DNA from: Plotosus lineatus
Lineage: Eukaryota > Chordata > Actinopteri > Siluriformes > Plotosidae
Direction of reading: 5' to 3'
Length of the DNA: 64,000 nt
Assembly (NCBI GenBank): GCA_024760905.1
Contig: CM045735.1
Span: 29,000,749-29,064,748 of the forward strand
Below the pieces are notes generated by a model. That model was not told the origin of the DNA, ran no database searches, and saw only the letters and a list, made by a program, of their open reading frames with translations. The stretch's first letter is position 1, and every line of letters starts with the position of its first letter. The position numbers and the translations under genes are program-made. This document shows positions 10,428 through 22,590 of the stretch, piece after piece.

Positions 10428-10582
10428 CGATCCTCTTTCAAATTTGTTCTTGTTGTTTTCTGACTGGCTGAGTTTACGTTCCCCTGAATCTCCCATGTCT
10501 CCATATATAGTGATGAATACGTTTGCATCTGTGCCTGTCCCATACATCTCACCTGTGGTCACGGTAACTGAATATATATGAA
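10428..10582 (-). CDS. loxhd1: loxhd1 window exon 24 (PLAT 11, first part)
   Basis: It encodes [39 protein letters not shown] and NKFERGS, the first part of PLAT 11. It is 155 nt, enters in phase 1 and leaves in phase 0 at donor GTAAGA. The acceptor TTCAG follows a long (TG)n tract by only a few bases. The usual GAGTDA is GTGTDA here. Confidence 0.93.
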
Positions 10583-10587
10583 CTGAA

Positions 10588-10591
<4 letters not shown>

Positions 10592-10645
<54 letters not shown>
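10592..10645. repeat. (CA)n microsatellite at exon 24 acceptor
   Basis: It is (UG)n on the transcript strand and ends about 10 bases before the exon 24 acceptor. Confidence 0.97.
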
Positions 10646-10646
<1 letters not shown>

Positions 10647-11151
10647 GACCAATGTCACATATTGCCATATGATAAGTTATGATAAATATGATAAATTACT
10701 CTAATTCTTATGAAGATACATTAAATGTAAATATAAATTTTATAACAAAGGGTATAAATATTTTAGCATATATTGTTACAACAATGTTCAATGTAGTTAT
10801 AATGAATGAGCTTTAAAAGTTGGATACATGGAATGTGGTAACACAGTAGGCCCTCGATATTCGCGAGGGTTCAGTTCCGGCCCCTCCCGCGAATGAAGAT
10901 CCGTGAGTTCTCTACCTAGAAGTAAAACCCCATGTATCATAGTGCATGTGCGAATGAGCAACCGGAAGTAAAATACTATGTATCGCTAAAATATGGTTCT
11001 TAAACACATTCTATAGACAGTCTTACTCATTAGTACAGTATTAATGTAGTAAAATGTAGTAATGATTAAGAAAAACCTTATAATTTTGTACTGTGATATT
11101 TATTAATAAAATATATAAACATTATAGAAACATTATAGAGCATACTTCATC

Positions 11152-11224
<73 letters not shown>
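11152..11224. repeat. (AT)n microsatellite
   Basis: A pure (AT)n tract inside the Tigger-like element. Confidence 0.97.
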
Positions 11225-11227
<3 letters not shown>

Positions 11228-11451
11228 CAGTATGTATATGTTTTCATTCTGTATGTATAATATATTATCCAGTTAAGCTCTATGATGCCACTCAAACCGT
11301 CTCTTCTGAAGAAATAAGACTTTCTCCTGAAGAAATGACAGTTTCCTCTGAAGTGCCTGAACAGGAATAATAGTCTGAACTATTGTAAAGCTGTAGTATT
11401 AAAGTCCTTTTCAATTATTATTCCAGAACAGTGCCTAAATTAATGTTTAGA

Positions 11452-11453
<2 letters not shown>

Positions 11454-11513
<60 letters not shown>
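11454..11513. repeat. (GT)n microsatellite
   Basis: A pure (GT)n tract inside the Tigger-like element. Confidence 0.97.
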
Positions 11514-11516
<3 letters not shown>

Positions 11517-12478
11517 TTCTCCCCGGTCCAGCTGAGGGGTGTCGCTGAGCTGCTCGGGCTGAATGCAGTTCATACTTGAATTAAGTAATCTCATTTACTC
11601 CCTATAAACACAAACCGCACACTCACCTCAATTAAAGCGCGCTTCTTAAGTCCTTCCCCTTTGAATGTGAGGTGTTTGTTGCAGGTGACACACAGAGCTT
11701 GATCTTGCACACTTAAAAAATCAGAAGTCTGGATAAGCCGCGCTTCGTCTCACAAGCTCCATTTGTCACCTGCAACAAACGTGTGAGTTAATCCTCTGGC
11801 GCAGAGGTAAGCATGTTTGTGTTTATTGAGAAGAGTGAAATTCAGTTGTGAGCCATAGAGCAGCTAAGCCATGCCCCTCAGCCGGTGCGGACAGTTAGAG
11901 TTAGAGAACACAGTCGTCAAAATCAAAGTCCCCCAAAAACACAGACCATAACAAAAAGAACATAAAAGAACATGAAATGTAATAAATTGGATAAACAAAA
12001 CAAAACGATAAACATGCTCCACCACAGTACATAAAATCACACACACAAACATTCTAAACATTAACTTAGGTACTGTACTGGAATAATGATTGAAAAAGAC
12101 TTTAATACTAGAGTGCTTTCAGATGCTTACGTATTCCTCTTCAAGCACTTTGGAAAAAAACTGTCGTTTCTTCAGGAGAAAGTCTTATTTCTTCAGAAGA
12201 GACATCCAACGCCATTGTCTTTTCTATTGTTTAGCCAAAGAAGATGCACAGCGTTTGAGTGGCATCATAGAGCTTAAGTGGTAATTAAAACACACTGAAA
12301 AAGGCTCATTGACAACTTGTGTGCAAATGAGGAAAAAGGGGCATTACATCATCTCAACCAATCATCAGGATGGAGGACAGCCATCGGTTGAAATTGAATG
12401 ATGTGTCAGTTGCTTGGAAGTCCGCGAATATGCAAACCATGAGTGCAAAACCGCGAATAGTCAAGAGCCTACTGTATA

Positions 12479-13037
12479 ACAATTGGCAATGATTTTTCAG
12501 CATACGTACTTTATTTTCTTGTCTGATAATAATGGCACATATGAAAGTAGGGATCTGTAATGCACCTTACGCTAGCTGGCTGTTCCAATTTGACCATAGG
12601 AGTGTGAGAGTGTATGGTTGTTTTGCCCTGCCCTGGTCTAGTGAGCTGTTCATCAATTGCATAAGATGCTGAAGGCTCTTTAATACAACAATAAGTAAAG
12701 TTTATATATAAGAAGGTGGGGATGTGTATTTGTGTATTTGCATGATTATAAGTATGTGTGAGTTTAAATGTGTTTTTCTTTTCTTTTCTTTTTACTTTTG
12801 GGAGTACATCTGTCCCTTTTACTGAGAGTCAGAGTGCCATTGAATGGACTTTACATTACTGTACTTTTAATGGTCCCAAAAAAGGAAGTAAGTCTGAAAT
12901 ATAATGAACCATAAAAACGGAAACTGTCCATACTGAACTTACTGTTAGATCCAATAGCTTCTCTTCAAGTATTTGAGTAATATTAAAGTGACTATTCTGT
13001 GACCTAATCTTCATTTATTCTTTTTCTATTACTTTTA
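12479..13037. other. intron, no recognised content
   Basis: This is AT-rich sequence with no exon, element or strong repeat that I can support. Confidence 0.5.
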
Positions 13038-13186
13038 ATCCTATCTAAGGTCAGGGGATTCCCATCTCAGCCAACTTTGGGTGAAGGCACTGGGGAGACA
13101 GCAGTGACAACCACTGACAATGGAGCTTGAATCCCCAGCCTTAAGATTTGTAATCCAGAACCTTACCACCAGGTCATCACTGCCTA
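13038..13186 (-). mobile_element. SINE fragment (family A)
   Basis: It is degraded. The motif cccatctcagccaactttgg is the inverted form of the SINE tail, and the right end resembles an inverted tRNA-like head. Confidence 0.5.
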
Positions 13187-13330
13187 CTCAGAATAGCTAT
13201 TACAGTATATGTTATTATCATAGACAGGAATTTTTGACTCATTTCTAGATTGACAAAAAAAAACATCTATACTTATTTCACAAAGAAATAAAGCGCTCAA
13301 AGCCTACATACAAACTTTGTATACTGCCTG
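13185..13330 (+). repeat. dispersed repeat, copy 2
   Basis: It is similar to 9485-9630 in the same orientation, about 100 bp from exon 23. Confidence 0.5.
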
Positions 13331-13437
13331 ATGGCAACAGATGCATTTATAGTCAAAGTAAAGAAACAAATGTAACTACTCCATATACATTGTTTGTATG
13401 GATGATTTCTGTATATCTGATGTTGTATATTACATAC

Positions 13438-13600
13438 TCTCCAGTGCATCATCCACTTCAGTCTGAATTTTTTTGAGAGTTCCATCCCGAGACAGCTTCT
13501 CAATTATGACGTCAGAAGGGACCAGCTCCCGTATTATCTCACCATCTTCTTCCGAATGTGCCAGCCAACACTCACATGGGAATATAGCGGTCTCAGAGCC
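13438..13600 (-). CDS. loxhd1: loxhd1 window exon 23 (PLAT 10 end and linker)
   Basis: It encodes GSETAIFPCECWLAHSEEDG, EIIRELVPSDVIIEKLSRDG and a linker TLKKIQTEVDDALE. It matches mammalian GAETLTFPCDRWLATSEDD and the following EVEEPLD linker. The usual R of the RWL motif is C here. It is 163 nt, acceptor TTTGTAG, donor GTATGT, leaving in phase 1. Confidence 0.9.
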
Positions 13601-13887
13601 CTACAAATAAATACACACGTGTTGCTCATATACAATGAAAATATACCAGCTGCTATTATGGGAAGATCATATATTGACCACCAATGTGAATGGCCACAAG
13701 CATATGTATAGATAAATGTGGCCTTGGGTTTGATAGTTTTGCCTTGCTGCTAGCTGGTATGTAGCAGTGTACTAGGTGATGGGCAGTGTTGTGTGATTGC
13801 CATAAAACCTGTGTGGGAGTACAGATATTGACCAAGCTCCATTGAGCCAATGTTGCATTTTGTACATAATGTTTGTGAGCCATCGCA

Positions 13888-14013
13888 TGGTGTGGATGGG
13901 AACAGAAATGGAGTAGGAGTCATCTTGAAGGAGGAGTTTGTCAGGAATGTGCTAGAAGTGAAAAGAGTGTCAGACAGAGTGATGAGTCTCAAGTTGGAAA
14001 TTGAAGGTGTATG
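13888..14013 (+). mobile_element. RTE-like LINE fragment, endonuclease part
   Basis: It encodes NGVGVILKEEFVRNVLEVKR and on to LEIEG, a piece of the LINE endonuclease on the plus strand. It stops abruptly at 14013 next to an inverted LINE fragment. Confidence 0.85.
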
Positions 14014-14018
14014 TAAGA

Positions 14019-14357
14019 TTGTATGGCTCATCAACTTTATGACTCTGTTGTTGTCACAACTCTGCACGTCTCCTTTTTCTTAAAATTGGGCACCAGCACA
14101 CTTCTCTTCCATTCCTCCAGCATCCTTTCACTCTCTAAGATCTTGTTCAATGTTCATGTCAGAAAATCTACTGCTACCTCCCCTAAACACTTCCATACCT
14201 CCATAGCCATGTCATCAGGACCAACTGCCTTTCCATTCTTTATCCTCTTCAATGCCCTCCTCACTTCACCCTTACTAATCTTTGCTACTTCTTGGTCCTC
14301 CACGGTCACCTCTTCTACTCTTTTTTTCTCTCTCATTTTCTTCATTCATCAACTCTA
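14019..14357 (-). mobile_element. RTE-like LINE fragment, RT N-terminal part, inverted
   Basis: On the minus strand it encodes a piece from VEEVTVEDQEVAKISKGEVR through KAVGPDDMAMEVWKCLGEV to FLT. Its orientation is opposite to the adjoining 13888-14013 fragment. Confidence 0.85.
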
Positions 14358-14387
14358 GTACACACACACACACATATTATATTATAT

Positions 14388-14392
<5 letters not shown>

Positions 14393-14468
<76 letters not shown>

Positions 14469-14471
14469 TAT
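14393..14471. repeat. (AT)n microsatellite
   Basis: It lies between the inverted LINE fragment and the Tigger-like element; preceded by a short (CA)n. Confidence 0.97.
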
Positions 14472-15659
14472 AGTGGTGCCTTGGTACTTGACCATAATTC
14501 GTTCCAGACGGCTGGTTGAATTCTGATTCGGTTGAATTCCGAATCCGCTTTCCCATTACAAATAATGTAAATGGTCTTAATCCGTTCCGTTGTCTTTTGA
14601 AATGAAGTTAACAGTACCGTAACTTATACCATAAGTCCGCAAATTAAGTGAAAAAATTATTGAATACAGTACACTATGATAAGGTCTGTGTTGTGAGAGA
14701 CTCTGGTTTTGGCTGCTCTAACTCTCTCTCTTTATGCATACTCGTGCTGGAGAGGTGTGTGGCTAAGCACACATACCTGATTCCACTTAGTAATCACCAA
14801 GCTTCGCTAACAGTGACTACGATTTCCCCGTGCTCTAGTGCCTTCCCTGTCAATAATGAAGCTCATCCGTTTTCATCACACTTTCTCTCCTGCATTTCTA
14901 GGTCAGGCTGAATCTTCCTGGTATCACAGAAGGGCTAGTAGAGTCTGTGACGCCAGGAACATTCAGCTGGACATAAAAATACAGGACACAGAGTGTGAAG
15001 AAAATGGATGAGTGGAATCAGGTGTGTGTGCTTAGCACTCCACCCATCTGTGACAGCCATGTCCCTCTCCAGCGTGAGCATGCATAAAGAGAGAGAGAGA
15101 GAGAGTTAGAGCTGCCAAAACCAGAGTCTCTCACAACACAGACCATAACACACTAAAATAAAAACCACAGTACAGCTAAAGCATAACAACAATCAATATA
15201 AGAATTTTCACCGTTGTGGTGGTGAGCAGTTGGCATACGTAAATGTTGGAGAGGGAGAGAGGAGGGGATCCCCTTCCATAACAGCTTCAGGTGAATAAGC
15301 CAAAGGTGTTTTTTTTTCTTGCTAACTCGCTTTGGCATGGATGACTCTTCTTCAGGATATCCCTTCCTTTTCTTGAAGAACATTTCTAACGTGGCCTGTT
15401 TCTCTCTTGTTTTCCAAACCCTACGAAAGTGGCTCATGACCTCATTGTTAAAGGTGTTTACAGAGATACATAGTATCAACAACTTCCGGACTTCCAGAAT
15501 ACGTGCATTTCCCCTCCCTCTCAGACTCATTTTTTTCTCGCGCTTTTGTAACGTTCGACTCCTGGATTTTGGTCGACTTCAGGGACAAAATACCTTGGAT
15601 TTTTTGGTCGAATTCTGATTTGTTCGACCTCTAAAGTATTCGAGTACTGAGGTACCACT
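14472..15659. mobile_element. Tigger-like element with long inverted repeats
   Basis: The ends are agtggtgccttggtacttga and, inverted, tcgagtactgaggtaccact, both flanked by TA. The interior arms pair as well: gagactctggttttggctgc near 14698 returns inverted near 15113. Short coding-like relics remain but no intact frame. Confidence 0.78.
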
Positions 15660-15683
15660 ATATATATATATATGTATAGATAG

Positions 15684-15685
<2 letters not shown>

Positions 15686-15739
<54 letters not shown>
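15686..15739. repeat. (GT)n microsatellite
   Basis: Pure (GT)n beside the right end of the preceding element. The rest of the intron up to exon 22 (15740-16206) shows nothing I recognise. Confidence 0.97.
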
Positions 15740-15742
<3 letters not shown>

Positions 15743-16206
15743 AAATAGTAAAATATAAATCGTATTTTGAGATATCACATTATACAAATTTCTGCACAGT
15801 AACACAAGAAACTAGTTATTTCATCAAAGTACAAAAAGGACATGTTTTATGTAATTTGGTAACAGAATTGAGCTTGGCTTTAAGTCAGATTAGTGAGTGT
15901 CAGGTTTGATACTGTAATTGTGTTTTCAACGAAAACAGATTTAGAGACGCTTAAATTATTGACTGTAGCAGAAGAAGGTTTAATTTTCCAGGATTCGTCA
16001 TTGAAATGTTTCTAAAAGACCCATTATTCAAGAGTAAACGTGCAATTAAAAATAATCAAATTGGGTGTTTTTTTCTTTTCAATGTAGCTTAAGGTTTTTA
16101 TGACTCAAACAACTTGAACATCACAGCAGAGACCATTTACTCAACTTATGATGCATTGTGGTAGAAGGAAAGGTAGAACAGCTTTAGGAAAGAGGCATTT
16201 CAATAC

Positions 16207-16323
16207 CTTTCCCTTTCTCAGCAGTCTCCTGATCTCCACTCTATCGAGGTGCCAACCCCCATTCAGTCCACGATTATCATGGCCAATTCTAATTTTTTCA
16301 ATGATGTCACCGATGTCATCCAG
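16207..16323 (-). CDS. loxhd1: loxhd1 window exon 22 (PLAT 10, middle)
   Basis: It encodes [39 protein letters not shown]. It aligns with [20 protein letters not shown] of mammalian PLAT 10. It is 117 nt, phase 0 at both ends, acceptor TCTGCAG, donor GTATTG. The 6.3 kb intron before it holds a Tigger-like element split by a LINE. Confidence 0.92.
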
Positions 16324-16439
16324 CTGCAGAGACACAATTTTCAATAGATTCATTTCAGATTTCAAATAGATTCTTACCATGACATCATGATGAAAAAAAT
16401 AAATGAACAAGGAATATAATTTTTAAACAAACATTTTTG

Positions 16440-16441
16440 TG

Positions 16442-16499
<58 letters not shown>
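16440..16499. repeat. (CA)n microsatellite
   Basis: It lies about 115 bp upstream of exon 22 on the transcript strand, where it reads (UG)n. Confidence 0.97.
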
Positions 16500-16502
<3 letters not shown>

Positions 16503-16718
16503 TGTATTCAACGTGATAAGCACCAAGGGCATTTAAAAAAATTGAAGTGAGTGGGCGCTTATTAAAATATACCAGCAAAGTGTAAGTGTTTATTACCGTC
16601 GAGGTGGAAACCATGAATAATAGAACATTAAAAGAGTTTTACTGGTATTTGTTCAGTTCATTTTGTAGTATCAACCAAACTATTTACATGAAAGCTGAAA
16701 ATAAACAGAAAACAGCAT

Positions 16719-16750
<32 letters not shown>

Positions 16751-17393
16751 CCCTTTACTTTTCCCTCTCGGTGCTGTTCCTTTAAACATTTTCCCGGAAG
16801 TAAAATCGAGCCAATCAACACAAATGTCAACTTTTGCACATGGCACGTTGAACCAATCAACAAGAACATAAACAAAAGCACATGGCCAGGAACATCTTTA
16901 AATTTATGAAGGTAGTGAGCAGGAGAATCGGGTGAAAAATACTTATCATCACTTTCTGATAGGTCCATATCTGGCTCATCGCTCCATTCATTCAGAGCAT
17001 CTGATAGTTTTGCTGTAGCAGTTTCTAAAGGTTCATTGGTTGTTGGACATTTACTAAGAGAAAACAGCAAAATATTTTCCTGTTTTTTAAAGCACGGCGA
17101 AACGATCAAATGTGTTGTTACTGATGAACATTATAGACATTCACCAGTCGCAGGGGGTCTTGAAATACCTTGTAAACTCACTTTTACAGGCAGTAAACGC
17201 CTCATTTTACGGTTACAGAGATTGATCAAATAAAATTAGTAAGTTTGATCTACAATTTTGCTCCTAGTACACATGGGCGGTTATTAGAAGATCAAAAAAA
17301 TAAATAAATAAATAAAAAAAAAATAAATAAATAAATTAAAAAAAACAAACACGTTTGTTTATTGGAGTTGGGCGCTTATTATGTCAAATACGT

Positions 17394-17400
<7 letters not shown>
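16503..17400 (-). mobile_element. possible DNA transposon with unidentified reading frame
   Basis: The phrase gggcgcttatta recurs near both ends (16552 and 17369), and the outer sequences gtattcaacgtgataagc and the inverted gacataataagcgcccaac are loosely related. Between them, minus strand 16684-17109 is open for 141 codons and contains an acidic stretch SDEPDMDLSESDD. I do not recognise a family. A poly-A tract lies at 16720-16747. Confidence 0.4.

Positions 17401-17477
<77 letters not shown>
17401..17477. repeat. (TA)n microsatellite
   Basis: It directly abuts the 3' end of a LINE fragment. Confidence 0.97.
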
Positions 17478-17478
<1 letters not shown>

Positions 17479-17597
17479 TCTTCTTCTTCTTTTCCTTTCG
17501 ACTGTTCCCTTCAGGGGTTTCCACAGCAAATCATCTGCCTCCATTTCACTCTGTCCTCTGCATGTTCTTCTCTTACACCAACTACCTGTGTGATCTA
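17477..17597 (-). mobile_element. RTE-like LINE, 3' end fragment
   Basis: It contains the inverted LINE tail (cttcttcttcttttcctttc) and about 110 bp of the adjoining 3' end. It is cut by the next Tigger-like element. Confidence 0.85.
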
Positions 17598-17599
17598 CC

Positions 17600-20500
17600 A
17601 AGTGGGCCCTTGACTAGTCACGGTTTTGCATTTGCGGTTTGAGTATTCACGGACTGTGAGCAGCTCACATGTGATTCAAATTCAGCCAATGGCTGTCCTC
17701 CTTCCTGCTGATTGGTTGAGGTGATGTAACGCCCCTTTTCCTCATTCGCGCACAAGTTGGCAATGAGCCTTTTTTTAGTGTGTTTTAATTCCCAGTTAAG
17801 TGCTATGATGTCACTCAAACGCCTGCTTAAGCACCAGAAAAAGGTAATGAAGTTGGATGTCTCTTCTGAAGAAATAAGACTTTCTCGAATAACTGAACTG
17901 TTGTAAAACACTCCACTATTAAAGTCTTTTTTTAATTATTATTCCAGTACATGACTTAAGGTAAGGGTTGTGTGTTATATTTTATTTACTGTGATGTAGC
18001 ATGTTTCTCATTGTGTTTTGTTTATCCAATTTATTACATTTCTTGTTCTTTTATGTCCTTTTTGTTGTGGTCTGTGTTTTGGGGGACTTTGATTTTGGCG
18101 CTGTGCCTCTCAATAACTGTTTACTTCCTGAGGGGCATAGCTGAGCTGCTCGGGAGCACACACACCTGAATTCACAATTCTCATTTCCTCCCAATAAACA
18201 AAGCACGCTCAGCTCTGCACCAGAGGATTAACTCACATCAACATCACCGCGTCTTTGGTTTGTAACACTCTCTAACTCTATCACTCTAAAACTCTGTTTT
18301 GTACTTCGGCTCCGGTTGAGGGGGCGTGGCTGAGCTTCTTCTTCTTTTCCTTTCGGCTGTTCCCTTCAGGGGTCGCCACAGCAAATGATCTGCCTCCATC
18401 TCTCCCTATCCTCTGCATCTTCTACTCTTACTCCAACGACCTTCATGTCCGCCTTCACCGCATGCATAAATCTTCTCTTTGGTCTTCCTCTGGGCCTTTT
18501 CCCTGGTAGTTCCAACCTCAGCATCCTACGACCAATATACTCACTATCCCTCCTCTGTACATGTCCAAACCATCTCAATCTAGCCTCTCTGACTTTGTTT
18601 CCAAAACATCTAACATGTGCTGTCCCTCTGATGTACTCATTTCTGATCCTATCCATCCTCGTTACTCCCAAAGAGAACCTCAACATTTTCATCTCTGCTA
18701 CCTCCAACTCTGACTCCTGTCTTTTCCCCAGGGCCACTGTCTCTAAACCATACAACATTGCTGGCCTCATCACCGTCTTGTACACTTTTCCCTTCATTCT
18801 TGCCGATACTCTCCTATCACACATCACACCGGACACTTTTCTCCATCCATTCCAACCAGCCTGCACACGCTTCTTCACCTCTTTTCCACACTCTCCATTG
18901 CTCTGGATTGTTGAGCCTAAGTACTTAAAATCCTCCACCTTCTTTATCTCTGCCCCCTGTAACCTCAAAGTTCCTCTTGGGTCCTTGTCATTCACACACA
19001 TGTATTCTGTCTTACTAAGACTAACCTTCAATCCCTTCCTTTCCAGGGCATACCTCCACCGCTCTAGATTTTCCTCCACTTGGTCTCTGCTCTCACTACA
19101 GATCACTATGTCATCTGCAAACATCATAGTCCATGGAGATTCTTGTCTAACCTCGTCTGTTAGCCTGTCCATCACCATAGCAAACAAGAAGGGGCTCAGA
19201 GCTGACCCTTGATGCAGTCCCACCTCCACCTTGAACTCTTCTGTCACACCGACAGCACACCTCACCACTGTCTTACATCTCTCATACATGTCCTGAACCA
19301 CTCTAACATACTTCTCTGTCACTCCAGACTTCCTCATACAATACCACAGTTCTTCTCTCGGCACCCTGTCATATGCTTTCTCCAGATCCACAAAGGCACA
19401 ATGCAGCTCCTTCTGACCTTCTCTGTACTTCTCTATTAACATCCTCAAAGCAAACACTGCATCTGTGGTGCTCTTTCTAGGCATGAAACCAAACTGTTGT
19501 TCACAAATGCTGACCTCTGCCCTTAGTCTTGCTTCCACTATTCTTTCCCATAGCTTCATTGTATGGCTCATCAACTTTATCCCTCTGTAGTTGCCACAAC
19601 TCTGTACATCTCCCTTGTTCTTAAAAATGGGCACAAGCACACTTCTCCTCCATTCCTCCGGCATCTGCTCACTTTCTAAGACCTTGTTGAATATTCTTGT
19701 CAGAAAATCTACTGCTACCTCCCCTCGACACTTCCATACCTCAACTGGTATGTCATCAGGGCCAACTGCCTTTCCACTCTTCATCCTCTTCAATGCCCTC
19801 CTCACTTCTCCCTTACTAATCTTTGCTACTTCCTGCTCCTCAACGGTCACCCCTTCTACTCTTTTTCTCTCTCATTTTCCTCATTCATCAGCTCTTCAAA
19901 GTACTCTTTCCATCTTCCCAGCACACTTCTGTCATCAGTCAATACATTTCCCTCTCTGTCCTTTATCACTCTAACTTGCTGCACGTCTTTCCCATCTCTA
20001 TTTCTCTGCTGTGCTAACCTGTATAGATCATTTTCTCCCTCCTTACTGTTCAACCTATCATACAAGTCATCATACGCCCTCTGTTTGGCCTTTGACACTG
20101 CTACCTTCGCCTTACGCTATGTCTCCCTGTACTCCTGTTGACTCTCTTCGGTCCTCTCAATGTCCCACTTCTTCTTGGCTAACCTCTTCTTTTGTACACA
20201 CTCCTGCACTTCCTCATTCCACCACCAAGTTTCCTTATCTAGTTTCCTTCCAGAGGACACACCAAGTACTCTCCTACCGGTCTCCCTGATCACATTGGCT
20301 GTGGTTGTCCAGTCCTCTGGAAGCACTTCCTGACTACCCAAAGCCTGTTTCAACTCCTCCTTGAAGACAACACGACACTCTTCCTTTTTCAGCTTCCACC
20401 ACTTTGTCTTCTGCTCTGCCTTTGCCTTTTTCACCTTTCTCACCATCAGTGTCATCCTGCACACCACCATCCTATGCTGTTTGGCAACACTCTGACCCAC

Positions 20501-21618
20501 TACTACTTTGCAGTCACTGACTTCCTTCAAATTACATCGCCTACACAAGATGTAGTCTATTTGTGTGCTCTTACCTCCGCTTTCATAAGTCACCCTATGC
20601 TTCTGTTTCTTCTTGAAGAAAGTATTCACCACAGCCATTTCCATCCTTTTTGCAAAATCGATCAACATCTGTCCTTCTGTGTTCCTGTCCTGGATACCAA
20701 ACCTGCCCATCACTTCCTCGTCCCCTCTGTTGCCTGCACCAACATGTCCATTGAAGTCTGCTTCAATGACCACTCTTTCACCTCTGGGGGTACTCTGCAT
20801 CACTTCATCTAACTCACTCCAGAATCTCTCCTTCTCTTCTAGCTTACATCCTGCCTGTGGGGCATAAGCACTAACAACATTGACCATCACGCCTTCAATT
20901 TCTAACTTGAGACTCATCACTCTGTTTCACACTCTTTTCACTTCTAGAACATTCCTGACAAACCCCTCCTTCAAGATGACTCCTACTCCATTTCTCTTCC
21001 CATCCACACCATTATAAAACAGTTTAAACCCTGCTCCTAAGCTTCTAGCCTTTCTACCTTTCCACCTTGTCTCCTGAACACACAGTATGTCCACCTTCCT
21101 CCTCTGCATCATGTCAGCCAGCTCCCTATCTTTTCCTTGCATAGTTCCAACATTGGGGCGTGGCTGAGCTGCTCGGACTTAATACAGTTAATACCTGAAT
21201 TCAGTCGTGTCATGTCTAATGCAATACAGTACTTTCCTCTAGTGGGCATGTTCGAAAACTACAGTGCTTTTTGTTTATAAACAGAATGCACTGAAAGGTG
21301 TTTTATGCGTATGCTGTTTCATGTTTCTATTTTAGCATCAATAAATATAACAGTAAAAATTGAAAGGTTTTTCTTAATCATTACTACATTTTACTATATT
21401 AATACTGTATTAATAAGTATTAATGAGACTGTCCATAGAATGTGTTTAAGAAGCATATTTTAGCGCATGTAATAGATACATAGTATTTTACTTACAGCTG
21501 CTCATTCGCGAATGTGACGTCATACATGGGGTTTTACTTCCGGGTACAGAACGCGCGGATTATCTCGATTCACGGGAAGGCCCGGAACCGTGCCCCCACG
21601 AATGTCAAGGGCCTACTG
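17600..21618. mobile_element. Tigger-like element, split by a LINE
   Basis: The ends are agtgggcccttgactagtca at 17600 and, inverted, atgtcaagggcctactg followed by TA at 21618. The interior shares sequence with the 10844-12478 element. A LINE inserted at 18336 separates the two halves. Without the LINE the element is about 1.2 kb. Confidence 0.75.
18336..21154 (-). mobile_element. RTE-like LINE, 5'-truncated, with 15 bp target duplication
   Basis: It starts, in LINE sense, in the endonuclease (MMQRRKVDILCVQETRWKG) and ends in the (AAG)n tail. RT is open from 19850 to 18366 (494 codons), with CAFVDLEKAYDRVP and WTMMFADDIVICSES intact. The endonuclease part retains GSQE and ADFNGHVGAGN but is broken by stops at about 20923, 20115 and 19853. 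The perfect duplication ggggcgtggctgagc lies at 18321-18335 and 21155-21169. Confidence 0.92.
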
Positions 21619-21621
21619 TAC

Positions 21622-21781
<160 letters not shown>

Positions 21782-21797
21782 ATATAAAAGATATAGT

Positions 21798-22098
21798 TGC
21801 AGTGGTGGCCTAGTGGTATAAGGCGCTGGATCACTGAGCCAAAGGTTGGGGGTTCGAGTCCCACTCTCCACAAGGTTGTCACTGTTCCTCCAGTGCAGCT
21901 AACTGGGTTATCAGAGGCTGGCCATGTCTCTAACTGTCTATGGTGTGAGGCATGTAAAAGAACCATTGCTGACTTTTGACAAAAGTAGGCTGGCGAGCTG
22001 TCCAAGGTGTACTCTGCCCTTGCCTGAAGACAGCTGGGATGGGCGCCAGCCTCCTCGCGACCCGAATTAGGATTAAGCGGTTGCAGAAACTGAATGAC

Positions 22099-22099
<1 letters not shown>
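21798..22099 (+). mobile_element. SINE (tRNA-headed family B)
   Basis: It starts cagtggtggcctagtggtat (A box) with ggttcgagtcccactctcc (B box), and ends aattaggattaagcggttgc. It is one of the better preserved copies of the family in this window. Confidence 0.85.

Positions 22100-22141
<42 letters not shown>
22100..22141. repeat. (AT)n microsatellite
   Basis: It separates two different SINEs. Confidence 0.95.
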
Positions 22142-22145
<4 letters not shown>

Positions 22146-22376
22146 AGTTCGACCCCCACTGTGCTAAGACCCTGGGCAAGGTCTTAACCACAAGTGTGCC
22201 TCTGTTCACCCAGCAGTATAAATGAGTACCAGTAAAAATATACTGGCAAGGTAACCTGCGATGGACTCGCGTCCCATCCAGGAGGAGTTGAACTCCGGGT
22301 CGCTTCACGCTACGGACTACGGAAACCGGGGATAAGCACCGGCCTGATGAACCACTAGGCTCGGGTGTAAAAACAA
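22142..22376 (+). mobile_element. SINE (family C), 5'-truncated
   Basis: It carries the family C body (ctgggcaaggtcttaaccac, then gatggactcgcgtcccatcc) and ends gggtgtaaaaac, but has lost most of the tRNA-like head. It is the same family as the copy at 4333, in opposite orientation. Confidence 0.82.
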
Positions 22377-22590
22377 AACAAAACACATACACACATACAT
22401 AACATATATATATAACATCATTGGTGCTACCACCACAACTTTAAGTTAAGGGATATTTAATCAACAATTCTCTGAAGACTCAAATAAATTAAAAAACTGG
22501 TTTGTGATGACAAACATTTCATGATTAAAAAAAAAATCAAATCACAGAATGTTTTTGTCAGTTCATCAGATGAATGTGTATGTGTTTTAC

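Larger units (their letters stand above)
10844..12478. mobile_element. Tigger-like DNA element with long inverted repeats
   Basis: The ends are cagtaggccctcgatattcg and the inverted form ending gtcaagagcctactg, followed by TA. The interior is also partly palindromic: a segment near 11280-11350 returns in inverted form near 12130-12270. It contains an (AT)n (11152-11224) and a (GT)n (11454-11513) tract. No usable transposase frame is left. The ends resemble pogo/Tigger elements. Confidence 0.75.

Noticed and set aside
16720..16747. Poly-A as end of a processed pseudogene
   Set aside because: No mRNA-like sequence lies upstream of it and no target duplication was found. It may belong to the surrounding DNA element.
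18385..19212. Long plus-strand frame of 275 codons
   Set aside because: It is the antisense of the LINE reverse transcriptase. The same applies to plus-strand frames at 47453-48675 and 58536-59381 and to minus-strand frames at 5949-6716.
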